Below, one piece after another: positions 10,777 to 21,699 of a stretch of 64,000 nucleotides of DNA. The stretch spans positions 372,001 to 436,000 of the forward strand of contig JBHGNT010000017.1 of NCBI GenBank assembly GCA_043228905.1. The letters run 5' to 3'. The translations under genes were made by a program, and so were the position numbers. How positions within the stretch are numbered: the stretch's first letter is position 1; the number at the start of each line of letters is the position of its first letter. The stretch comes from Azolla caroliniana (lineage: Eukaryota; Polypodiophyta). The notes under the pieces are model-generated. The model was not told the DNA's origin and did not search any database. It was given only the letters and a program-made list of their open reading frames with translations.

Positions 10777-12250
10777 ATATATTTATATGTATAAAAAGGT
10801 GTCGAATTAGGTTCCATTCTACTGAAGACGGATCACACCTAAGTTATGGTTTCTCCAAACATGGAAAGATCTCCAATATCAACTTCAAATAATTTGCCTC
10901 TGGATGGTTACTCAGCCTGTCATACTGTAAGATTTTTCTTTAATGTAGAGAGAGAGAGGATAATCAGTAGCATTTGTGTGATAATGGCTGAATAATATAT
11001 TTCTTTAGGAACTTCGTTTTTCTTCACAGTAGAAGGAATATTACAATCAATAAAATTTCTATAATACTGTCTGAGACGTACTCCTTTTAGCCATGAGGCT
11101 ATTTTTTTTGAAAACCTCGGAGTCATACGTCCTGATAAGCTTTTCCTTTACAAAACTTCTTTTCTGTTTACAGGAGAGAGAGCATATGAATTGAGTTCTT
11201 CATTGTATATGGAAATCTAAATGTATTCTTTGATCATATTCATATGGTGTAAGCGTTTTCTTTACATTTTCATCTTTCTTTTTCTACACTAGAGAAACTG
11301 GAATGTTTGAATCCTAATATCCTTTTTGTCATGTACCTTCTCTCTGGAAACTCATAAGCGCCTTTGACTAATCATATTCATGTAGGGTAAGATTTCCTTT
11401 GAAGTACATTCCTCTCTTTGCAATAGAACATAATATGTGTGAATCCTTCTTTACCCATGAACCCTTCCGCTCTAGACAAAATCTTTGATCATATTCATAT
11501 GCTTGACCCCTACTCAAAAACGAAGAAAACATCATTCTGATAAGAAATCCTCTTATTTCTCCTCAACAAAACTGTGGTTAGAAGTAAATTTCTGCGTTGG
11601 TTGTCTTTCTTTCTTTCATTACAGTAGCGAAAGCATGACATCAGTCACGCCGTACGTCTGAATTCTGATATCCGTTTGCCATGGCCCCCTCTCTTTGGAA
11701 AACACATGAATGTCTTCTTCTATCGCTTTCATATTCTTGAACTGTGGAATGAAGAAAAATATCTGATTGATTAGAGATCGAGTTATTGCCTTCCCAAATA
11801 AATATATAAGAAATCATGGCGTGATAAAATTGCTGAATCCTATTATTTAGCCATGAAGCTCTATTGCTGGAAAACCGGACATGTTCTTTTATGACATTGA
11901 TATGCTTGAGCAATCAAAATGAACAAAAATATTCTACGCATAATAGATCCTCTTATTTCATTTTGAGTGAACTGTGCTTATCTGTAAATCTCTGCATCTT
12001 ATATTTCCTTCTTACTGTGGAGCAATTGAAATCAATAACATCTTATGTCAGAATCTTATCCTTTAGTCATGCATCCCTTCTTCTTTTGGGAAAAATGAAC
12101 TTATTTTATGATGGCATACATATACTCAGACCATATATGTATAAGAAAAATATCCTAGTCATGAGAGATCTTATTTCTTTTCAATGTATTAGTTTTTGCG
12201 TTTCCTCTAGGACATGGTCGCAAAATCCTGAAAAAACATGTTAGACTCAC
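10550..12250. repeat. Degenerate tandem array, units of roughly 120-240 bp
   Basis: A recurring core, approximately GAATCCTnATATCCTTTAGCC followed by ATG and a CCCTCTCTCTGGAAAAC-like end, appears near 11093, 11329, 11452, 11676, 11849 and 12065. It is each time followed by a CATATTCATATGCTTGA-like block and a TCCTCTTATTTCTC-like block. The copies are strongly diverged. A TA microsatellite interrupts at 10740-10795. The array lies just upstream of the first readable MTOPVIB exon and may be its first intron or its 5' flank. Confidence 0.55.
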
Positions 12251-12270
12251 GGGGACAGATTGTTTTCTAG

Positions 12271-15200
12271 TTGATAGGAAATGCCATTAGGAGTTGCATA
12301 AATGGAGATTCATTGTCGAGAGTAACAATCTGGATCAAGAAATTGGAAAATAATGGAACTTCTCTATTATCCTCTTTCCAATTGTCAAGTAAGCAAACGT
12401 TTCCTGCTCATTAAACCATAATGGAAGTATTTTGTATTCTGAAATTAAGAGAATTTGTCTAAAGATTCATATTTTTTGTTGTTTCAGTTTCTGACACAGG
12501 ACGAGGCATACAATATGAAGAAATTCAAAGGCTCTATCAATGTTTTATATCCACTTACCAAACATGTTTCTCTAGTGCTCCGTTGTTTTGGGGTAACAAG
12601 TTTCTCTCGAAGTATTCACTTATAGGGTTGTTTTGTATGTAGGTATAATAGCATCAAAATTGAGATATCTATTCAGTATTTCAGTTTTAATTCACATTGG
12701 AAAGCCAAGAGGAAAGGAAATGCACTTCTACTATGTATTGATAATTTTATATCTCCAGTGGACATACTGTCCAATTCTATGTCAATGCCCCAACAGAAAT
12801 ATGTATCTATAGGCTGAAGATTAAGATATTGAAGCTTTACATATAGAACTTAATTGAGAGTAACAATCTGGATCAAGAAATTGGAAAATAATGGAACATC
12901 TCTATTATCCTCTTTCCAATTATGCGCCATATAACGAAGATAACAAAAGCAAGTCAAAGTTTTTTATTTGTTTGTGGATGTTCTTCAAAAAGTTTCCCTG
13001 ATTTGTTCCTTTCTGTTTGCCACTATAGTCTATAATTAGATGCTTGAAAGCTAGAAAAATGGTATGGACAAGTTCTTGGAGCTCATTGCTTTCTTTAAAA
13101 ATAAATTAATTGAGCCTGAGTATTCTCTTATTCCACCTCATTTGTGTCTTCTTCATATACCTTTTTCCTTGAGAAATTTTGAATGTTGGTAAACCATTGG
13201 AACATGGAGAATATTATGGATGTATGGAAGAAATTACCGAATTTAATCTTTTGTGAGAGAATTTAAAGCTTTTGTAATTTGCCTGTTTATACAGGAAGAC
13301 AACTTCAGATCATGACAACAGGTAGGTTCAACTGGGAAAAACACTCGTCAAAATGCAATGATATTGTATCCTCCTCTTGATCAAAACTTTGTTCTTTTGT
13401 GAATGTTGTAGAGTTTTCTGAAGATATTGTTCGACAATATCAAATTTATGATGCATTTCACAATCCCAGGGTTATGCAACTACGCTCACTTCCAAAAGAA
13501 AGTGGATGCTACTCGTACATTCTATGCTCAACTCTTCTATTTTCCCATTTATTGTAAAGGCAAAACTCAAAAATACCGATGTTTTCTTTATTTCGGAAGT
13601 GCCATTTGTCAACTCCCTTCGAGCAATTATATTCTGCTAGTGGTTGATTCATGCCTGCTCGTCAATTATGTGAACTTCTCAATTTTGGGGGGTTGACAAA
13701 GGCGTTTGAGGAAAAATGGGGGCATTTGTTGAGTAAAGAAAATCTCAAGCATATTTCCCAGTTGTCCCTTCGGTTTTATTTGGCTCATCATTTTTTGTTT
13801 ATTGTGACTATGACAGTGGTACAATTGTAACCCTCTCCTTCACAGGATATCCCGAAAAATTTATTGATTACATCCATGATATTTGCTCCAAGGTATCCAA
13901 GGTCTATGTATGTCTGTGTTTTGTTACTGAGGAGATCCTGAAGTTCCCAATATTCAATATCAACAGAGCTTTTTTATATAAAGGGATATATAAAATTTGT
14001 TATTTGGGCTAGTAAAAACTGCGCAATGCCCCTTAATTTTCCTGCACTTTTATTACTTTCCTAAATTACTGCAATCAAATAAATGCAAGCATAATACCTC
14101 ATCATTGTACGGTCATGACATAAGCTTAACAACCTAATGAGAGAGGGTTGGGAAGAGGCATTTCGAAAATCGTTGAAAACCAGGGTCGTGAAGGGGAATA
14201 ATGAAAAACTCGTGATTTTCCAGTTATTTCTAAAAGAAGTTGGAAGGTTGACTAGAAAAATTTCATGCTTCCTTCAATTATGAGGATGCTCATTAGCATG
14301 TGAATGGTCATATAGATTACTGGAAGTGCAACTATTTCATTATGTCATCAATAAACATTAGCACCTTGCCATCCATAATCTCGTTTCCAAGTTCCGTAGA
14401 TAATCATCCAACAATGTTAAGAAATCTTTTAATTTGATCTAGCGTTCTAACTAAACTAACCCTTTTTTGCAATGTAGATGGAGATTCTAATGTTGAAGGT
14501 GAGTATTTACTTATGATCTCTTAACTTTCCTTCACATATGTTTTTTTAACTTAAAGTAAATCTACGTGATAGTTTTTGTAATGTAAATAATTTCACACTT
14601 GAGATGTCTTAAAGTTCCTGTTAAAATAAGTACTTTTGGCCAATCCTGTTTTACCCGATATTGTGGAAGCCACCAAGGTGTTGTATTATTTGGTTCTGAG
14701 CAATTCTGTCATGGATAAGGGACAGAATATATTTGTCCATGTGCTGAAATGCTGTAAACATTTGTTTTGTGAGATTATGCTCAAGCTAGTAAGAGCTCAG
14801 CCTGCTGCCCAACTTTTTATAGAAGCAATTTCAGTTTAATGTTTCATCAGAAGGAAACCCGTTCGGATGTGAACAATGTTTGCTGTGTTGAGCAAATGGA
14901 ATAATGGTGCATACTTTATGGATGAATGTAGTGATGATACCATTTTCACTCTATTTGATCTTGGTTTTGTGCCTTTTACCAATGAGCCTTATCATCAATG
15001 GAAAGATTCAATGTGATAACGTGAAAGAAGTATTGGTAAACCTCAAGGCGCTTTTGTTCAATGTGTTTTCTGAGCAAGATAATATGGGCCTGGGCCAAAA
15101 CCTTGTGTACTAATAGAACATGAAAAAAATTATAGATTGCCTTTCCTTGGAAAATTTAACAGTGATCACTCTGTTCAAATTCAATGACATTCAATACAAT

Positions 15201-17208
15201 TAAATGGAGAGATGTATGTTTTGTATTCGGTTTAGAAGTCAGCGATATAGTTTACATGGCCAAAGGTATTACCTGTATTATCCTTATCATGTATAATACC
15301 AGGGCAACAGAAACATTATTGTAATTTTTGACAGACTGGGGTCCTCAAATAACACATATAAGTAATTATGCATTTCTGGTGTTCTCAGAATATAGCAATT
15401 GAAGTCACGATTGCTAGATTTCCAGCATGTGATGAGTGTTTCACCAACAATGTGACATGTGTGAGTGGAGGTTTATTATTGCCACCAGAACTTTCAAATT
15501 TAGAGAGACTTGCTGTTGGTTTTACTAATCATCTTGCGAAGAGCTCCAATGAGGAGAGCGATTTGCCAAAACATTTTCAGAGGTACAAGTAGAATGAAAT
15601 TGGTTCACGATACTTAATTGTGTGGATTATCTTCATAGTTCTATTTAAATTTCATCTCTCAAAGATGTGGTTCAGCTCCAATAATCATAAATCTACAGGA
15701 GATGATAGGAAAAGAATAAGTTTCAGAGAATAAACATGTAAAATTCTATTGAAATGCATGAAATTCATCGTTATCCATGAAATTAGGTCTCATACAAGTC
15801 AATGAATGTGTGCTGATTGATCATCTATAGAACAGTGATTTTGTAACAAAAGATGTGTATCATTAGCTGTCCTTGTCAGCTTTGACTAATCTGAAAGCCT
15901 TTAATCATAGACTTACATATAAACTTCTGAATAGCAAAACTCCTCTCTACAGTAACTTAGTAATCAAGGAATCCAAGAATTTTTTGTAAACATAGGCCAA
16001 ATTGTATATTTTTTTACAACACTGAAGATAGTTGAATGGCTTTAAAAAAATTATATTTTTGAGACAGCATATGATATCTGGCAAATCATTGATTACGTCA
16101 CAGGAAACCCTTCAAAATTGGCAAAGCACAATCTGGATCTTCAGAATCTTCAAGTGAAACGATTTGGTTCTTTGAAACCTGCTTTGTGATCATAGAAGCT
16201 TCAGCCATGTATACTACATGTGACAATAGCTTTAAAACACAGGTTTGGCACTCTAAAGCAATTATGTGAGAGTTGATACTTCAGATCTTAATTGCTGCAC
16301 CTGACTTTCTTTTTCTTTGGTATGAACCAAGCAGGTTTTTTTCTTTCAAGACTTCATGTGTGCAACTGTAACGTCAGCTATCCTGGAGTGCTTGAAAACG
16401 AAAGTGAATTGGGCTAATTTTGGCTTGAAAGTGAAGAGAATGCAGGTTGATGAATATGGAGTTGCATTTATTGAGTGGGACAACTTATCACAGTTGGAAA
16501 GTATTGCAATTGTTTTGCATAGATATCGAAATGATATCCTTCCTAATGAAGTTTTAGATATTTTGGGAGAGTTTAAGTGCTACACTACTTTTATATTATT
16601 AAGCTTTGATTGGGTTCACAGTTCCTATATTTTATGGAAAATAAACATCAGACAAAAGCTGTTAAATGGTGTAGAGAAGTAAATCTTCTGAAGAAATCAG
16701 TAGAGGATGCTCTGAATGATTTGAAGCACCAACATCCACATCTTTTCCTCAGTCAACACTCTTTAGAGGTATGCAAAATTTGATAGATTTTTATTCTAAA
16801 CATCATAGCCAATATGCCACTATGCAATATAAATTTAGACTAACCATGAGAGAAGAAGTAAAAGGAAGAACTGAAGACGGCATTTTATGTCTCTACAGTG
16901 GTGAACATGGGCTGTGACATACAGACAATTTCTAATATCATGGTAAAACTCCAATAATGCAAACGTGTCTCATGCCTTAGATCACTTGCCATGTATGTAG
17001 CAAAGATTATCAAATCATCTTAGAATAGTGCACCTCTTCCTCCCTAGTGTACATATCTCTCTCTATTCTGGATTTGATGGTATAATGAACTGACCAATGA
17101 CATATCTAATCCTGAAGGTCAAGGCCCAGGCTTATAGTATTTTGTGAGAAAGCTTTCTTCATCTTCAAAGGCTGTACTGTCCTCTGACAAATCCTATTTG
17201 TATCAAGT
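12271..17208 (+). CDS. MTOPVIB: Meiotic DNA topoisomerase VI subunit B-like protein, N- and C-terminal exons not placed
   Basis: MTOPVIB is the plant partner of SPO11-1/SPO11-2 in the complex that makes meiotic double-strand breaks. Exons read by phase: 12271-12388, 12488-12592, 13295-13321, 13412 to about 13501, 13846-13892, 14479-14499, 15389-15582, 16104-16242, 16335-16550, 16652-16768, about 16865-16942, 17138-17208. The joined frame is open (about 407 residues; the family is about 490). Visible are a GHKL-type N-box (LIGNAIRSC), the ATP-lid glycine motif ISDTGRGI, the WGRQLQIMTT segment, a transducer-like NIAIEVTIARF and LSNLERLAVGF, and the C-terminal blocks VAFIEWDNL, IVLHRYRND and LNDLKHQHPHLFLS, which match plant MTOPVIB as I remember it. 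The end of the fourth exon, the start codon and the last exon are unresolved. The acceptor before 16942 could be 16864 or 16876; both keep frame. Confidence 0.8.
12856..12921 (+). repeat. Fossil duplicate of an MTOPVIB exon within the next intron
   Basis: 66 bp, identical except for one base to 12318-12383, which is coding in the MTOPVIB exon that ends at 12388. The copy lacks the exon's splice sites and sits in the intron 12593-13294, 538 bp downstream. It is therefore a partial, non-functional exon duplication. Confidence 0.85.
14500..15388 (+). other. Long MTOPVIB intron
   Basis: 889-bp intron between a 21-nt exon and the 15389 exon. It contains a 67-codon open frame (14636-14839), but the flanking exons join in phase without it and I recognise no domain. 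Confidence 0.5.
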
Positions 17209-18552
17209 GTGAGTATTTCTAGTTAGAACACTTTATTGACAGCTAAATTTGCATTGTGCACGAGAGGCAATCTTGCATGAACTTAGGTAGATATACATGT
17301 GAAATTTGAAGTTCTTTCCAGAAACTCATATATTCAAACTTAGGTAGGTATGACTTAAATGCAACTTGAAGTTGCACTACTGTGAAGATAAAATATATAG
17401 TACTGTCTGCTTCTAAGCCAATTCGTATGCTTGAGATATCATCATTCATGATATCTGGTATCAAATACTGTTTGAGCATGTAAAAAGAAACTCTTTCGTT
17501 CTGTCCCGTGTTATAACCCAATTAGAGAAGAGAGTGAGAGTGAGAGTGAGATAGAGAGCAAGAGCAGAATTCCTATTTACATCAATGGAGTACCTTGAAG
17601 AGAAAAGGAACAATATCAATAATAATATCTATATCAACATCTCCTAGTGACTAGACCAAAATGGCAGATAATTGTTTACCGTACTAGTGGTTGAACTGGT
17701 GGTGACCTAGGTTGTGGTAAGTTGGAGCATGTTACTTTCAACCTTTCTTTGTGTAGTTTTTGATGAGATAAACAAAGAAATACAGAAATAAGTTCTTTTA
17801 ATGTCCTTGGGAGGCAAAATTTAATCACAATCAAGTGTATTTTGCTTACATCCCACTTTGGGTTATGTCATTGGCATATATGTAGACAAAACGAAATCAA
17901 AGTAAAAGCTGATAGCTCTGAGGATTCTACATAATACATATTATGTACGCTTCCATAATGTTAAAATCATCCTTTATGCCCTTGAGATCTTTTAAATTCT
18001 GGAATGACATGTACAAGACAATGATACATTGCAGATGGCTTGGTAACCTTTGGCAATTCTTGCTTCCTGTTCTTTACTCATGCTGATGCGCTGTGGTCTG
18101 CTATCCACACTTTTGTTCCTTCAATAGATTGCTTAAGTGATTACAACTCATAGATTACTGTTTCACTATATTTTAAGAAATGGATTAGAATGTCATATTA
18201 AGATATAGACAAAGGCCACAATGACCTATGATACTAAAGATACAAGCATGATCAGAGATGATACAAATTATCTAGGTGGTAGAGAGACAGATAATGTCAT
18301 GACTAAACAAGGTGGCCAACATAACCCATGGAACCAGCAATTCTTACGAAACATCATCCCCAGCTGTGAGGTGAGGGATTTTTAAATGGTAGGAAAAACA
18401 AAGAAAATGTAAAAGCTGAAATGAGAAATTAATCTAGTTGTCAAAATTTTACTGTTTTGACTTTGATGAGTTATTATGTGGTCGAGTACACAAGTACAGG
18501 ACATGCTCAGTATCGTCAGTGATGGTTTCATCCTCATTACTCCTTGAAAGTT
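17209..18552. other. Region after the last readable MTOPVIB exon, up to the gap
   Basis: The final MTOPVIB coding exon and 3' UTR should lie here, but I could not identify them. A GAGAGT-type microsatellite occurs at about 17528-17560. Nothing else was recognised. Confidence 0.4.
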
Positions 18553-18652
18553 NNNNNNNNNNNNNNNNNNNNNNNNNNNNNNNNNNNNNNNNNNNNNNNN
18601 NNNNNNNNNNNNNNNNNNNNNNNNNNNNNNNNNNNNNNNNNNNNNNNNNNNN
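18553..18652. other. Assembly gap of 100 N
   Basis: Exactly 100 unresolved bases, the usual placeholder for a gap of unknown size. Open frames crossing it are meaningless. Confidence 0.99.
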
Positions 18653-18719
18653 TCCTCTTTTATATACATATTTAACACACAGAGAGAGAGAGAGACGGGA
18701 GATGCCTCTCCGCACGAGA

Positions 18720-18770
18720 ATTTGCCACGTGTCCCGCACTTTCTTCTCTTCCATCTCTTTCTGTTAAATG

Positions 18771-18802
<32 letters not shown>

Positions 18803-19034
18803 GGGGTGTTAAATTTGGGGTTCACGTTCCATTCCAATTCCAATTTATTTTTTTGCTGCTGATGATGATCCACCACACAAGCAAAACAAAGAAGACCGAA
18901 CGAAAAGGAATGGGGTGGCCACAGAGATGTTGCCACGTGTGCCGGCTTGCTTACATGGTCCAAGCGTGATGAGCCACGTATGCATGCACGAATGGAGCGC
19001 CCCCACCCCCGAATTGCATGGCCACATGGGCATG

Positions 19035-19071
<37 letters not shown>

Positions 19072-19290
19072 CTCCCTCTTTTATAAAATTTATTATATAT
19101 CTTCTTCTTCCTCTTCTCTAAATTCGAATCATTTGGTTTTAAATCCGACACGGTCCCCAAATTCAAGCCCCTATACCGTTTAAAGAATTCGAAACCAACT
19201 AAAAAAAGAAGGGGGGAAAGGGAACTTTATAAATTAACAAACCCACCCCCACCTCACCTCACCTCAATCTCATGTATATTCTCAATGTCT
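18720..19290 (+). promoter_or_regulatory. Promoter-like region with two G-box/ABRE motifs and RY motifs
   Basis: GCCACGTGTC at 18724-18733 and GCCACGTGTG near 18932-18941 are strong ABRE/G-box sequences with a CACGTG core. A half-like GCCACGTATGC follows near 18973. RY-type CATGCA lies at 18983-18988, with another CATGCAAA near 19031. Microsatellites occur at about 18770-18790 and 19038-19070. A TATA-like CTTTATAAATT at about 19224-19234 precedes a CT/CA-rich leader. The ABRE plus RY combination is known from ABA/ABI3-controlled promoters. No downstream coding exon could be confirmed, so the target gene is unknown. Confidence 0.4.
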
Positions 19291-19299
19291 GCTTGTCCG

Positions 19300-21521
19300 C
19301 TTTCGGTAGGTATATACATAACATGTCTCCACTATTGTCACACAGTCGTCGATTCTGATGCTACATCACCTGACATCAAATTTCGCAAAATGTAGGCCTA
19401 CCCCTCCCCTACTTTTCTTGGAATCCTAACTTTAGTGCATTATTAGTGCCCTATGAAGCCTACATTACTGTGATATGTGAACCCTCAATTGTACCATTAC
19501 CGTACATACTGCATTTATGGATTCCAAAGTGATGTTTGCTCAGTTATTATTGTTTGCTCACTTATTCCAAATCCCACTACTGACTCGAATATTTTCAAAA
19601 GCAGAATTAAGTGATAGATGTTCCATCTAGCAAGGATGCATTTCATGTTCATGTTCCTTGCCGATCGATGTGCTACCCATAGTTGATCTTGCAAATTAGA
19701 TTCGGCAATCAGCGTTAGCCATTGCTATATATGATGAGAAGTGACAAAATAGGTAAATTTAGTGTAATGGAACATTTGAAGGTTGTACACACTCGAGAAC
19801 GTGTTACGGGAAATCAAAGAAAGATGTCTCTTCGACGGACACCAAGTGTTTACTTGTTAAGAACCAAAAGGCCATTTGAAATTTATTCTTCTCAAAATCA
19901 TTGAGTAGATGGACATCTTTGATGAATGTTGCCCCTTCCCATAATTCTAGATTGCTCGTTGTGATGCATATACATATTGCAATTCCGCGACCAATAAAGA
20001 ATGTGACAGGAAATATTCTGTGAACCATGCATGCATGCCGATGCCACCATATAGAAGTGACATATAGTGTTAGTGTAGGACTAATTCTAACCATGGCTTT
20101 CTTATCCACTTATTGTTTGGGACCCACTTGAATGTGGGGAATAATATTGAATATGCATGGACATTCTCCACCTATAATAGATTATCTTGTTTTGTAACCT
20201 AAAAGTGATACAAGCGGCAAAAGGCTGATCACAACTTTTCCCCTGTCAGTGCTCTCTCTGGAGGAGGAAATCATGACCTCACCTGTGTGGAGCGGGGCTT
20301 TTACCTTTTTTTGATGATGTTAAGCATCCACCAGCACAGCACAGCACAGCTACTACTACCACTTCGAAAGAGCCAGTGACGATTTGCCACAATATATAAC
20401 GTAACAAGCACATGACAAAGTCTTGAGAGCACTTATAAGGATGACTGTGAATTATTCATATAATCCGGTTCGTCCATGTATATTCGGGTTCCTTTTAGAT
20501 GTCTGGCTTCCATAAATCCTATAGATGTACGTCTTGCCCCCCATGTGCAGAAACAAAATCGTTCAATTCATACTGTTTTAGCATACAACTTCATTTCAAT
20601 CAATATGCAGAGCACAACATATCAAACATTAAGTACTTTCATCGTACACATACGATATTGACGACGATATTTTATTCTTTTTTTACTACATATAAAAGTT
20701 TTCATGTAGTAACCGTGCCTGGTTTTCATCTACTTGTTTCTGAATGTTAGACTATATCTTTTCACTAGGATATCTAATCACATTGTAACATGTATACAAC
20801 AAGGTATATGAGAACAAAGCATTATTCAGTGGGCTCATAAGTTTAAAAAAGAAGAAAAAAGAAGAAAAAAGAAAATTTGCCTTCCATTAAAGAAAAGAAA
20901 GTAATGTATTACAGAAAACAAAAGAACATGGTCCAAGCTCACCAAAAGCATCACATTATTTATTATTAGTCCTTGTACGAATTATTTTTTATATTCATTT
21001 ATTGCGCGATATAAAGACTCACAGTATAAAGGAATTTCATGTTTTTGTTATGGACTTATATGTCTTTAAATGTGTACTGAACTTTACGAAACTCAAATCA
21101 AGTGATGACTTCGTTCTACCTAACCTTCCTGTCCCGTCTTTTTAGAATTTAAACAAATTCATCAATCTACTTGTTGTTTGTCATTCCCCGAGAGCAGATA
21201 TTATAAATATGACTGAAGATTCTGAAATATAATTTCCTCGTCCACTTAGAATACGTTTACACCCTTGCATTCTTAATGCTCAGAAAACTAATAAAATGCT
21301 TTTAGAAAAAACAATTAAACATTGTTCTAATATATTTGAGTCTATTATAAAATACAAAAGCATGATTATTTGCAAGAAGATGGTCCGGCGAGTGTTAATA
21401 AGGTTTACAGTTTTCACCACAATGTAGGACTTCTACAAACCCAGTGTTGAGATACAATATTCCAAAAGAAAATAGTACTTCATGATCTTGCTCAATTCTA
21501 CCTCTTTTGATTTTTATTCCA
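19300..21521. other. Spacer, no gene confirmed
   Basis: AT-rich, with only short open frames without recognisable domains. If the promoter-like block at 18720-19290 is real, its transcript would start here, perhaps with a very short first exon ending near 19308 (GTAGGT donor). Confidence 0.35.
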
Positions 21522-21665
21522 AATATTCACCATTTATAACTACTACCTAGTTACACTTCCAAGACAGTGAGGAAATGACATCTAGAAGGACAGAATATTC
21601 ACCATTTATAACTACTATCTAGCTACACTTCCAAGACAGTGAAGAAATGACGTCTAGAAGGATAG
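21522..21665. repeat. 72-bp tandem duplication in the 3' flank of SBE1
   Basis: Two adjacent copies, 21522-21593 and 21594-21665, differ at only a few positions. They lie directly downstream of the SBE1 stop codon, probably in its 3' UTR or terminator region. Confidence 0.9.
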
Positions 21666-21699
21666 AATATACAAATTGAACCCTGATGAAAAGCAGCTT

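Noticed and set aside
14636-14839. 67-codon frame as a possible MTOPVIB exon
   Set aside because: The exons on either side join in phase without it, and stops follow in all continuing frames.
16899-16942. Apparent premature stop in MTOPVIB when the acceptor at 16898 is used
   Set aside because: Acceptors at 16864 or 16876 keep the frame open, so a broken gene is not required.
18438-18767. Open frames crossing the N run on both strands
   Set aside because: They are made of unknown residues and low-complexity flanks.
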